DNA of 64,000 nucleotides from Pseudomonas brassicacearum (GCF_003732225.1 NZ_MOBJ01000009.1:124001-188000), one strand, 5' to 3'. Numbered from the stretch's first letter, positions 29,884 to 37,401 are shown. Notes: generated by a model from the sequence alone, not told the origin. A program made the numbers and translations.

Positions 29884-30417
29884 TCAATCCGTGAGTTCGC
29901 TAAGCGTCCGAGCTGGAGAGGCAAAGTCAATGCTCACAGAAATAGTGGCATCTTTGATGGGGGTTTTGACATGCGCTATTCCTGCGCTATCGGTAGTACC
30001 AATGATCTTTTCACCATTAACGGTGGCAGTGAAACTTCTTCCAGCTAAAGGTTGACCGGTTTCGCTATCAACGATGCTGAAGGTGTGTCCGTAGGTTTTT
30101 TGCAGTAAAAGCGGGAGTGGGGGCGTGAACGGTGCCGGAGTATGGGAGTCACCGATGATCACCGTACCCGATCCGCCAATCACGACGTCGCCATGGGTGC
30201 CGACAGTGCCGACCAGTGCGGCATTTTTGCCATTGATGAATACCGTTGCTGACACGCCCGAGTCTAAAGCGCTGCCGCAGGTGCAGGTATCGCCTTTAGT
30301 CGCGGCTGCAAGTCCGTCGAAGAACACGTCGGGAGACCCGGAGGCGATGGCTTTGGGGCCGTGCCCAGGCATGGGACAACTGGTGGGATCGGTGATACGT
30401 GCGGCTGGCTTTGCCAT
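29884..30417 (-). CDS. PAAR-domain protein with Ig/transthyretin-like C-terminal extension
   Basis: A 177-residue PAAR protein. PAAR repeats form the spike tip on VgrG of the type VI secretion system. Residues 1-95 hold the PAAR motifs (AARITDPTSCPMPGHGP, CTCGSALDSG, NGKNAALVG, GSGTVIIGD). A C-terminal beta domain (about 105-177; SIVDSETGQPLAGRSF, GTTDSAGIAHV) resembles transthyretin-like adaptor folds. It heads the amidase operon. No vgrG or other T6SS gene is in the window, so it must use a system encoded elsewhere. Confidence 0.85.
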   Translation of the reverse strand: MAKPAARITDPTSCPMPGHGPKAIASGSPDVFFDGLAAATKGDTCTCGSALDSGVSATVFINGKNAALVGTVGTHGDVVIGGSGTVIIGDSHTPAPFTPPLPLLLQKTYGHTFSIVDSETGQPLAGRSFTATVNGEKIIGTTDSAGIAHVKTPIKDATISVSIDFASPARTLSELTD

Positions 30418-30830
30418 GCTTGACTCCCTGTCAATGAATTTACCAAGGGTGACTGTATCAGACTTGCTTTAAAAGGTGACTTACGGCTTTGCGCTGGGTT
30501 GGCATTTCCGGCAGAGCGCTTGCTTAGAAAAATTGCTACATCTATCTTGCGAAAACCGGCAAAGGTCAAGCAGGACGGTGCCTAAATCAGACTATCCGCA
30601 TAATCCATCATAGGTGCCACGCTGAAACGGTGGTTGAGAGCTTGTGTTGACGCTTTGTGTAGATGCATTAGATCTTAGGGAGGATAATACGAAAGAGAGG
30701 CAGTTTATCGGGAATGGGGTGGTGAGGTTGGTTGGATGAGTCAATGATTCTAGCAGCGTATTGTGGTCTGATCTAAATATCGACTTTGTGATCTCTAAAT
30801 AACCTAAATTAATTATACTGGTTGGTTTAA
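30418..30830. other. Intergenic region containing island junction 2
   Basis: These 413 bp hold the promoter side of the PAAR operon (left), the dusA 5' remnant (30582-30668) and an AT-rich leader of the HEPN gene (right). A minus-strand frame at 30592-30846 spans the remnant and has no coding support. Confidence 0.6.
30582..30668 (-). pseudogene. Truncated dusA 5' end (attachment-site remnant 2)
   Basis: Twenty-eight codons starting at ATG 30668 and ending at TAG encode an N-terminus matching DusA: TQALNHRFSVAPMMDYAD against AQALSRRFSVAPMMDWTD. Homology stops right after the MMD segment. It extends upstream of the ATG for about 60 bp (GTTTATC[A/G]GGAATG and around). The copy has the same orientation as the intact gene, 5,055 bp away at the shared AATCCATCAT. 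It is not a functional gene; it marks a site-specific insertion in dusA. Confidence 0.85.
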
Positions 30831-31643
30831 ATGTCATTATTTTCAAAAAACTTAACAGATTTTATTCCGCAAGAAAAATTGCATTGGGTTAATGATGTAA
30901 ATGCTGGAGGGCCTAGTACAATTTTTTTAAAAGAGGTTGTTAGTGTGTGTGAGGCGGTAGATCATTGTATAAATAATTTTCCCAGGGGGGAGAGTGGAGA
31001 ATTTACTTCTATAAGTGAGGATTCATATCAAAGATTAGCTATGTCTTCGTTTGCACTTATTCTCAGTCATTTTGAGAAATATCAAAGATCTTTATTTTTT
31101 GAAATATTTGAGGTCGTGGGATTTATGGAGGGCTTTAATGATGTTGACTTATCCAAACGCCTTGAAAAGGTAGGTTGTGTGCTAAGTCTTCAACGAATAA
31201 TTTCTGGGCGTGGTGATCCTCGTGAGGTCGGCCATATAATTGCCGATGCCCTACCCGGTTGGCATAATCCTGAGCGTGTAAACTCTTATTTTAAGATTTT
31301 TTTCTCTGATTTGAACTTTTACTCAAAAGCAATGGTGACTGAGCTTGAAATGATGTGGCAGCTGCGCCATTCAATTGTCCATACTGCTGGTGTGGTTAGT
31401 AGGGAGGACGCAATGAAAGCCCCAGAGTTAAGGGGGCTTAGGGATAAAGGGCTGGTATTTTCCGAAGGGTTTATCAATGAGGTGGGTAGACGTTTTCATA
31501 TGATTGTACAGCTTTCATTGCAGCAATTGGAGCAAGCCGTTCGTAAAGCAATTACTCCATCTCTGGAAGATCCTGAAGACCTTATTGAACCTCTAATTAG
31601 GTTCGAATCTCCGCGTAGTACTTGGTTTGAGGCGGGAAATTAA
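30831..31643 (+). CDS. HEPN-motif protein, possible RNase of a defence module
   Basis: A 270-residue mainly helical protein with no recognised close family. Residues 179-184, RHSIVH, fit the HEPN catalytic signature Rx4-6H, preceded by helices (SSFALILSHFEKYQRSLFF and MVTELEMMWQL). This is typical of the RiboL-PSP-HEPN/MAE-type families, many of which are RNases in toxin-antitoxin or phage-defence loci. The gene is AT-rich against the core genome. It begins about 160 bp beyond the dusA remnant. A partner nuclease-like gene lies 200 bp downstream on the opposite strand. Confidence 0.65.
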   Translation: MSLFSKNLTDFIPQEKLHWVNDVNAGGPSTIFLKEVVSVCEAVDHCINNFPRGESGEFTSISEDSYQRLAMSSFALILSHFEKYQRSLFFEIFEVVGFMEGFNDVDLSKRLEKVGCVLSLQRIISGRGDPREVGHIIADALPGWHNPERVNSYFKIFFSDLNFYSKAMVTELEMMWQLRHSIVHTAGVVSREDAMKAPELRGLRDKGLVFSEGFINEVGRRFHMIVQLSLQQLEQAVRKAITPSLEDPEDLIEPLIRFESPRSTWFEAGN

Positions 31644-31704
31644 TCAGTTATGTATAAGCTTTGTTTTCGGCTTTTGAGGGCTTTTCCAATCTCTCACGGT
31701 GATT

Positions 31705-31772
31705 CGGGGACAGACCACGTTTTTTGGCTTGGGTACCTGAGAAGTTGCCAAATTAATCGTGGTCTATCCCTG
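31705..31772. repeat. GGGACAGACCACG hairpin, copy 3
   Basis: Arms CGGGGACAGACCACG (31705-31719) and AATTAATCGTGGTCTATCCCTGA (31750-31772) repeat the element seen at 27876 and 28761. It lies between the convergent HEPN and nuclease-like genes and may serve as their terminator. Confidence 0.75.
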
Positions 31773-31844
31773 ATTTTCCGCTGATTTTCCCATGATAGTG
31801 GCTTTGCTTAACGCTTGCTTAAGGGGGGCGCCCGCAAAAAAGTA

Positions 31845-32555
31845 TTAGCTAAATTTCCCTCCTGAACCACTAGGTCCGCCTCGTTTATTATTTTTAGAAT
31901 TATTCATAGATGGTGTTTTTTTATTATTCACAACCCACTTTTGCATGTTCTCTATGCTTGTAAACGCTAGGCCGGTTGCTCGCCTATCCAGCGGGTTTGA
32001 GATTAATAGTTCTAAATAACCATTGGTGTTGGTTTGGTCCCCGAGATTTAATAGCCATTTCATGTACTGATTAAAATCTGCAAAGCTCCCGCCTTCTTCT
32101 CCATCAATAAATGAATCAATAAAATCGTTTTGTTCCTTTCTGGTTGTCTTGTCTGGAAACGCGACATGTTTAAAGGCATCCCCCCAGAAAGATTCATTGC
32201 ACACCTCATTGAAGTAAATGTTAGTCTCAATTGTTATTTTGTTTGAGGCGTCGCTCCAAGCTGCAAAGTGACATTTGTCATGCAGAGGGCGTATATTTTT
32301 TTGTTGATATAAAGCATTGCAAAGTTCGAGCCTTTTCTTTTTTTTAACTTCGGATGGAAGATCCCCTTCTCGATACTTAAACTCAATAATTGCGTATTGA
32401 GTATGATCGGTGAATAAGTAGTCGGCTCCAACCAGCCTGTCTTGGCTGTCTAGTGATGCCGATGTGTAAATGTAATCTTTGTTGCGTGCGGCCTGCTCAA
32501 AACTATCTTTGAATAGGTTTTCTACGGATTTTTCATGCTTGAATTTTATATTCAA
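31845..32555 (-). CDS. PD-(D/E)XK nuclease-like protein
   Basis: A 236-residue AT-rich gene. Near the N-terminus Asp45 (VGADYLF) and Glu58-x-Lys60 (AIIEFKYR), with an upstream Glu20, fit the D...ExK core of PD-(D/E)XK nucleases. The C-terminus is Gly/Ser/Asn-rich and looks disordered (KNNKRGGPSGSGGKFS). The start is TTG at 32555 with AAGGAG about eight bases upstream; no ATG is available near it. No close family is recognised. It is convergent with the HEPN gene inside the second island segment. A restriction or defence role is inference. Confidence 0.6.
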   Translation of the reverse strand: MNIKFKHEKSVENLFKDSFEQAARNKDYIYTSASLDSQDRLVGADYLFTDHTQYAIIEFKYREGDLPSEVKKKKRLELCNALYQQKNIRPLHDKCHFAAWSDASNKITIETNIYFNEVCNESFWGDAFKHVAFPDKTTRKEQNDFIDSFIDGEEGGSFADFNQYMKWLLNLGDQTNTNGYLELLISNPLDRRATGLAFTSIENMQKWVVNNKKTPSMNNSKNNKRGGPSGSGGKFS

Positions 32556-33228
32556 TACTTTAACTCCTTTTTAGGTGCTGGACGATCCGGCAGTACAACT
32601 AAAAATAGACACTGGTTTCTGCCCCAAAAATGGTTTGTTGGATAGGCTTCTGAGGAGCACACTCCAATGCTTTGGGTATGGATGTGAAAAAAGCAGATAT
32701 GACGCAAATTTCTATGTGCTTCATGTTATGCAGGTGTTGAGAGTGACGTGACGTACAAAGGAATAACAATTGTAACAGCGGACGATGAGTAGTGCTTGGG
32801 AGAAGTTGCAAAGCCCGATCTTAGCCGTTTCAGTATTATGCAGAAAGGAGGTTGACCTCCGCACAGAGGCCGGTCGGGAGCGCAGGAATTACCAGTTTCA
32901 CAGATCTCAGTGGTGCATAAGTGGTACAGATTAAACCGATACCTACTGTAAGCCTTGGTTTTCGAGAGGTTGGAGATTAGTAGGTCCCATCCATCATCGG
33001 GGGCGACTGCGAACCAGCAGAGCAAATTTTTACGATTGAATCTAGCTTCAAAAACACCACACCAGCATCGGACGTTTCCTTCAACCTGCATCGGTTCCAG
33101 CCGCTTTACCCCCAGTCACCTCACCAGATAACCTTCCCCCGTCGCTGAAAAATCAGCGGCCGGATGTGGAAGTCCGTTTTGTAGCTAAAGGAGCCCAAGC
33201 ACCCATAAATGCTAAAGGAGCTTCACTC
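32556..33228. other. Gene-free right flank of the island with junction 3
   Basis: About 670 bp between the nuclease-like gene and the DUF6124 gene. It contains the third dusA-like junction at 32984-33013 and no supported gene. A 121-codon minus-strand frame (32726-33091) runs through the junction and is judged non-coding. From about 33.05 kb the base composition returns to that of the core genome. Confidence 0.5.
32984..33013 (-). pseudogene. Third, degenerate dusA 5' fragment (attachment-site remnant 3)
   Basis: GTCC-x-ATCCATCATCGG-(G)-xGCGAC-xxx-GAA matches the dusA segment at 25543-25571 in the same orientation, with one inserted G and few substitutions. On the minus strand it reads ...FAVAP, then after a frameshift MMDGTY and a stop, against FSVAPMMDWTD in DusA. 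It would be the oldest, outermost junction, 2,387 bp beyond remnant 2. Confidence 0.65.
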
Positions 33229-33528
33229 ATGAAAAAGAACGCCCCCAATCCCCCCGAAACCCCAGCCGTTTCCGACCCCACCACCCACGTCTTCACCATC
33301 GCCCCAAACATCGACACCGAAACCCTGCTAATCCACACCTCCGAAACCCTAGCGTCCCTAAACGCCATGACCACCGACCTGGCCTTCGAGCTCGAAGGTT
33401 CGCGGCGCAATGTAGCGTTAGCGATGCAGCAGTTGGTTGTTCTCAGCGAGTTGCTGGTGAACCGAGCCCTAGAGCACTTCGACACGCCGGACTCGGCGTC
33501 CGGGGTTTCGTCCGCTGCTCGTCACTGA
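33229..33528 (+). CDS. DUF6124-like small protein
   Basis: A 99-residue acidic, mostly helical protein with a Pro/Ala-rich N-terminus and a core of the DTETLLIHTSETLASLNAM ... NVALAMQQLVVLSELL type. It resembles the DUF6124 family found widely in P. fluorescens-group genomes; function is unknown. ATG 33229 follows AAAGGAGC. It is followed 35 bp later by another small gene, probably in the same transcript. Confidence 0.75.
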   Translation: MKKNAPNPPETPAVSDPTTHVFTIAPNIDTETLLIHTSETLASLNAMTTDLAFELEGSRRNVALAMQQLVVLSELLVNRALEHFDTPDSASGVSSAARH

Positions 33529-33563
33529 GTGCTCACGCTGGTTCATTCTCTGGAGGTTCTGCC

Positions 33564-33824
33564 ATGGCTCGATACATGCCGATCACCGGCATTGACTGCA
33601 CAATCCCGTCGCTGTTGATCGATACCGAAGCGCCGGTCGATGTGCTGCACGACACGGCGGCGTACCGTATTCGCTGCGTGACGCAATTGCTGGAAACGCT
33701 TTCCCTGGGCGAGGGGCTTGGCCGTGATGCGTTGCTGTTGCAGGACTTCGCGCGGGTGTTGGCGATTCCGCTGCGCGATGGGTGTGATGTGATGGATGTG
33801 ATCGGGCGACGATTGCAGCGGTAA
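33564..33824 (+). CDS. Small conserved protein of unknown function
   Basis: An 86-residue protein (MARYMPITGIDCTIPSLL...) containing a helical, Leu-rich middle (VTQLLETLSLGEGLGRDALLLQDF). CTGGAGG lies upstream of the ATG. It appears to form a two-gene unit with the DUF6124 gene and is closed by a terminator at 33830-33858. I do not recognise its family. Confidence 0.65.
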   Translation: MARYMPITGIDCTIPSLLIDTEAPVDVLHDTAAYRIRCVTQLLETLSLGEGLGRDALLLQDFARVLAIPLRDGCDVMDVIGRRLQR

Positions 33825-33829
33825 ACGAA

Positions 33830-33858
33830 AAGGGGCGACCGTTGAGGTCGCCCCTTGT
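33830..33858. terminator. Terminator after the DUF6124 pair
   Basis: AAGGGGCGACC / GGTCGCCCCTT arms with a GTTGA loop, directly after the small-gene stop. Confidence 0.85.
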
Positions 33859-33879
33859 TGGTCGGGTGTGTCCCTTCCT

Positions 33880-34040
33880 GTAGCAGCTGTCGAGCCTGCG
33901 AGGCTGCGTAAGACCCGGGCCGTGTTCGGATGAAGCGCTTGTAAATCAGGCAGTGCGTTCCTTCACGCAAACCGCGTTCGCAGGATTTGCGAGGACTTCG
34001 TCCTCGAACGCAGCCTCGCGGGCTCGGCAGCTGCTACGGA
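33880..34040. repeat. REP-like pair, third family (GTAGCAGCT...)
   Basis: GTAGCAGCTGTCGAGCCTGCGAGGCTGCG (33880-33908) is inverted as CGCAGCCTCGCGGGCTCGGCAGCTGCTAC (34009-34037), with an inner inverted CGAGGACTTCGTCCTCG. A related pair is at 55734-55870. Confidence 0.75.
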
Positions 34041-34175
34041 CGCTACGGGCATAGTCCTTTACCGTATTTCAATGTTGCGTAAGGAGATACGGGTATCGGC
34101 GCAGTCAGCGGGGTAGATTGGCTTTTTGAAGTGATCAAATATATCTGTTCACTTATCTCGGAAAATAACTGGCAG

Positions 34176-34304
34176 TCAGTCGGCGCTCTCGTTAGCGTCT
34201 TTCATGGTCTGCTCTTTTTTCCGATTTTTTAAATCTCTCCTGGCAGCCCAAACAAGGCCAATGATTGTAACGGCAACAAAGATGATGATTTGTTCAGTAG
34301 GCAT
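34176..34304 (-). CDS. 42-residue single-span membrane peptide
   Basis: MPTEQIIIFVAVTIIGLVWAARRDLKNRKKEQ... has one membrane span (about 5-20), then a basic cytoplasmic stop-transfer segment and an acidic tail. A strong GAAGGA lies seven bases before ATG 34304. A longer frame from 34379 lacks a site. Function unknown; it stands alone. Confidence 0.55.
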   Translation of the reverse strand: MPTEQIIIFVAVTIIGLVWAARRDLKNRKKEQTMKDANESAD

Positions 34305-34586
34305 TTGCTTTCCTTCATAAGGCATCCGTTGGAATAGCGACGTCCCTGAATTCGCATAAGGTTTGTCCATGCTAATCAACGAAAGGAATGCAATTGTTAG
34401 AAATATGTACCTGAGATGTAAAAGAATGTGATCGGAGGCGGGGTGTGAATAATTAAAGTGTTACAGAAGTTGTAGGTAATGTGTAGGGACGACCATTGCG
34501 GCCGCCGCTTGTTTATATCGAGCATTTTTTCGGGATTGGCAGGGAAGGGTGACACACCAGGCTTCTTCCCTGCGTTGCTCTCGGCT

Positions 34587-35075
34587 TTAGAGCTCCAAGC
34601 CTTCCTGTATCACCGAGAGGAAGTTGTCCTCATTGAGCTCCACCGGATTCGGCTGTGGTTGTCCATTACGCGAAATGCTCTGGATCTGCCAATGCGCTTC
34701 ACCGTGTTCGGTCTCGGTCCGGCGCAAATACAGCTCTTTGCCTTTGGCGAGGACATCGACGCGGCCCATGCCACCAATGATGAAGCGAGCAATGGGGTCA
34801 AGGGTGATGCTGTGGTGGTTGCCCTCGATCAGCAGTTTGTCGATGGCGTAGTTGAAGGTCTCGCCGGAAGGGAGGTTTTCGATAACGTGTGTGGGGACTC
34901 GGCGAATGTTCAAGCCGGCTTCGGTCAGCGGCTCCAGCCATGCTTCAAGCTGGCGGTACATTTCATAGACCTGTGTAGGCCAATGCTCAATTGCCGTATC
35001 TGCGCAGGCTTCAGCGTCAGCGCGGGTTTGCTGTTTTTGCTTCAGTTTTGCGGCGAGCTCATCTGCCTTACTCAT
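34587..35075 (-). CDS. Conserved hypothetical protein
   Basis: A 162-residue soluble protein with a Lys/Gln/Ala-rich helical N-terminus (SKADELAAKLKQKQQTRAD). A mixed alpha/beta middle follows (EMYRQLEAWLEPLTEAGLNI, VDVLAKGKELYLRRTETE), and it ends LSVIQEGLEL. Codon use is like the core genome. I do not recognise a family. The gene is divergent from the RNase T2 gene 145 bp away. No membrane segment or signal is visible. Confidence 0.7.
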   Translation of the reverse strand: MSKADELAAKLKQKQQTRADAEACADTAIEHWPTQVYEMYRQLEAWLEPLTEAGLNIRRVPTHVIENLPSGETFNYAIDKLLIEGNHHSITLDPIARFIIGGMGRVDVLAKGKELYLRRTETEHGEAHWQIQSISRNGQPQPNPVELNEDNFLSVIQEGLEL

Positions 35076-35220
35076 TTCGATGTCCTATCGTGACGTCAGT
35101 GTAAGCGTAGCCACTTCAAGGTACTTCACCCGGTTGAGTGACGGCCAGCTAGAATCCGCTGCAATGACAGGTTCACCACGCTGAGAAAGATCAACCGATC
35201 TGTCCCAAAGGAGAGGGTTA

Positions 35221-35883
35221 ATGAAAAAACTGTATGCACTGGTCGCGCTGTTTGCGCTGACGATTGGCAGCGTCGGCATGAGCGACGCTCGGTCCCATCG
35301 CGATAAACAGCAGACCGAATCGGTGGCGGGGGTGTTTGATTACTACTTGCTGACGCTGTCCTGGTCGCCGACGTTTTGCCTGACTCATCAGAACAACCCG
35401 CAATGCTCGGGCAAAGGCTACGGCTTTGTGCTCCACGGTCTCTGGCCGCAGTACGCCAAGGGTGGTTGGCCGGAGTCGTGTCCGCCGATGGTGCCTTTGT
35501 CGCCAGCGGAGCAGAAACAAGGGCTGACGCTGTTTGTGACGCCAAAACTGCTTCAGCATGAATGGTCCAAGCACGGTACTTGCAGCGGCCTCGGCGCCTC
35601 GGGTTATCTGGATGTGGCGGACAAGGCGGTTGGCGCGGTGAAGATCCCGGACAAGCTGAAACCCTTGAGCACCGAAATTTACTTCCCGGCGCAGGAAATT
35701 GCGCAGATGTTCCGTCAGAGCAATCCCGGGATTCCGGAGGATGGTATTGCGATTGTCTGCAACGGACCTGAGCTGTCGGAAGTGCGAGTGTGCCTGGGCA
35801 AGGACTTGTCGTTCGGGTCTTGTGGCAAGGGCGTGAAGAGTCAGTGTCGGGCGGGGGATATTCGGGTTCCGCCAATGCGTTGA
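35221..35883 (+). CDS. RNase T2-family ribonuclease (periplasmic RNase I)
   Basis: A 220-residue exported endoribonuclease with a signal peptide ending near GMSDA. Both catalytic segments are present: CAS I in FVLHGLWPQY and CAS II in EWSKHGTCSG, each with its histidine. Eight or so cysteines suit disulfides in the periplasm. It should degrade RNA to 2',3'-cyclic phosphates. The ATG follows AAAGGAGAGGGTTA. Single gene with a terminator 28 bp downstream. Confidence 0.94.
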   Translation: MKKLYALVALFALTIGSVGMSDARSHRDKQQTESVAGVFDYYLLTLSWSPTFCLTHQNNPQCSGKGYGFVLHGLWPQYAKGGWPESCPPMVPLSPAEQKQGLTLFVTPKLLQHEWSKHGTCSGLGASGYLDVADKAVGAVKIPDKLKPLSTEIYFPAQEIAQMFRQSNPGIPEDGIAIVCNGPELSEVRVCLGKDLSFGSCGKGVKSQCRAGDIRVPPMR

Positions 35884-35909
35884 TGGGGATCGTTGTAGGT
35901 TTATTGGCA

Positions 35910-35943
35910 TAAAAATGGGCGACCTCGGTCGCCCATTTTTGTG
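35910..35943. terminator. Bidirectional terminator, RNase T2 / HAD gene
   Basis: AAAAATGGGCGACC / GGTCGCCCATTTTT arms with a two-base centre, between convergent genes. Confidence 0.9.
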
Positions 35944-35980
35944 TGTTTGTTGCGTTGAATTTGTGTTGCCTGTCGGTTCG

Positions 35981-36634
35981 TTATGCCGGCTCACTCAGGG
36001 CCTGCACAGGCAACCCCAACGCCGCCAGATCTTTGCGCAGCTGTGCCGCACTGGTGAACTGCAGCGCATTGAAACCCTCCCGGCGTGCACCTACGATATT
36101 CGGCGCGTGATCATCGATAAACACCGCATGGTGGCCTTCGAACCGGTAGCGAGATTTCAGCAGTTGGAAGATCGCCGGGTCTGGCTTGATGATACCTTCT
36201 TCGCCGGAGACGACGATGCCCTCGAACGTGTGCAAAAAGGGAAAGCGCTCAAGGGCAATCGGGAAGGTTTCGGCGGACCAGTTGGTCAGGGCCAGCAAGC
36301 GGACACCCTTGGCGTGCAGTTCATCGAGGATCAGCACGGTTTCTTCCAGCACGCCGCCGAGTGTCTCCTCCCAGCGCTCGTGGTACGCACGAATCAGCGC
36401 CTCTTGTGACGGATGCCGCGCAATGGCTTCCTCAATCCCTTCCTGCCACGACCGGCCTGCATCCTGGCGCTCGTTCCACTCGGGAGGGCAAACCTCTGAA
36501 AGAAATGTCTCCATGGCCTGTACGTCATTACCGAAGATTTTTCGGTAAAGGTTTCTTGGGTTCCAGCGAATCAGGACGTTACCGAGGTCGAACACAACGG
36601 TGTCGATGGTTGTCGGGTGGTTCAGAGTTTTCAT
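35981..36634 (-). CDS. HAD-family phosphatase (YihX-like)
   Basis: A 217-residue HAD subfamily IA hydrolase with all four motifs: nucleophile Asp in VVFDLGNVLIRW, Thr/Ser in ALTNWS, Lys in IIKPDPAIF and the acidic pair in FIDDHAPN. YihX-type enzymes dephosphorylate alpha-glucose-1-phosphate; the substrate here is not determined. ATG 36634 follows AAGGAGGAAACGC. It lies 50 bp after the Coq7-like gene on the same strand, possibly in one transcript. Confidence 0.85.
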   Translation of the reverse strand: MKTLNHPTTIDTVVFDLGNVLIRWNPRNLYRKIFGNDVQAMETFLSEVCPPEWNERQDAGRSWQEGIEEAIARHPSQEALIRAYHERWEETLGGVLEETVLILDELHAKGVRLLALTNWSAETFPIALERFPFLHTFEGIVVSGEEGIIKPDPAIFQLLKSRYRFEGHHAVFIDDHAPNIVGARREGFNALQFTSAAQLRKDLAALGLPVQALSEPA

Positions 36635-36684
36635 GCGTTTCCTCCTTGGATTGGCTTGTGTGGGCGGTTTAGGGTGCCCCTGTT

Positions 36685-37221
36685 TTACCGCATCCCAAAC
36701 CGAATAACACCCTCTGTAAACAAACTGATCATCCACCTGAACGGCCCATACAGCAGCGCGCTGCCGCCTTCGATTCGGCCGGTATCGCGGTGGTTTTCCT
36801 CATCTTCCAGGATCGACTGGACCGTTTCCCAGGCCGCCGAATCGTTCCGGCTTTCAAGGTAGGAGAGCTGGTTTTTCAGATGGCCCACCACCACCGACTC
36901 CACGGCCCAGGTACAGGCCATGACGCCACTTTTTCCCAGTAACGCCGAGATAAAACCCATGAACCAGCCCCCGGCGCCGCAGAGCCAATAGCTCTTGCAC
37001 TTGATGCCGTTGCGATGTTGGATCTCTTCCCAGAACCGGTTCATATGACGTTTTTCGTCTTCCATGAAGCTTTCCAGAAGGGGCACGTAGTCCCTGCGTA
37101 GCAGTCGGGAGACAAAGATCTGCGATCGGTAAATGTTGATGGCGCCAAATTCTCCGGCGTGATTCACCTTGAGAATCTTTCTGGCGGTGTCCAGCGATGC
37201 GGTGCTGTCTTTGTATTTCAT
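36685..37221 (-). CDS. Coq7-like (demethoxyubiquinone hydroxylase family) di-iron protein
   Basis: A 178-residue ferritin-like protein with a full di-iron ligand set: Glu in NHAGEFGA, Glu/His in MEDEKRH, Glu/His in AVESVVVGH and Glu/His in EDEENH. Coq7 hydroxylates demethoxyubiquinone in ubiquinone synthesis. This sequence differs clearly from the Pseudomonas housekeeping Coq7 I know, so it is probably a paralogue. A central hydrophobic WFMGFISALLGKSGVMACTW segment fits membrane association. ATG 37221 has no clear ribosome site; an in-frame start at 37299 is possible. Confidence 0.82.
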   Translation of the reverse strand: MKYKDSTASLDTARKILKVNHAGEFGAINIYRSQIFVSRLLRRDYVPLLESFMEDEKRHMNRFWEEIQHRNGIKCKSYWLCGAGGWFMGFISALLGKSGVMACTWAVESVVVGHLKNQLSYLESRNDSAAWETVQSILEDEENHRDTGRIEGGSALLYGPFRWMISLFTEGVIRFGMR

Positions 37222-37401
37222 TGGGTGCGGACGTTCACAGGGCTGTATCGGTGGGGAGCATTGATGTTTCAAATGAGCATCGACGAATCCATTGAACAAT
37301 ACAGGAGAAAGGGCAGCGCATTTATGACTCGCGCCGCTATTTGCCCCTCATCACCCCCGTAAGCTAAGCTCCCCGACACTAAGGGAATTGGGCTATTGCT
37401 C

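Larger units (their letters stand above)
33825..34175. other. Gene-free stretch with terminator and REP-like repeat
   Basis: This holds the terminator at 33830-33858 and the REP-like pair at 33880-34040; beyond those, 34041-34175 shows nothing recognisable. Confidence 0.6.

Noticed and set aside
30592..30846. 84-codon minus-strand frame between PAAR and HEPN genes
   Set aside because: It overlaps the dusA 5' remnant in another frame and has no ribosome site.
32726..33091. 121-codon minus-strand frame next to the DUF6124 gene
   Set aside because: It runs through the degenerate dusA junction and has no coding character or start signal.
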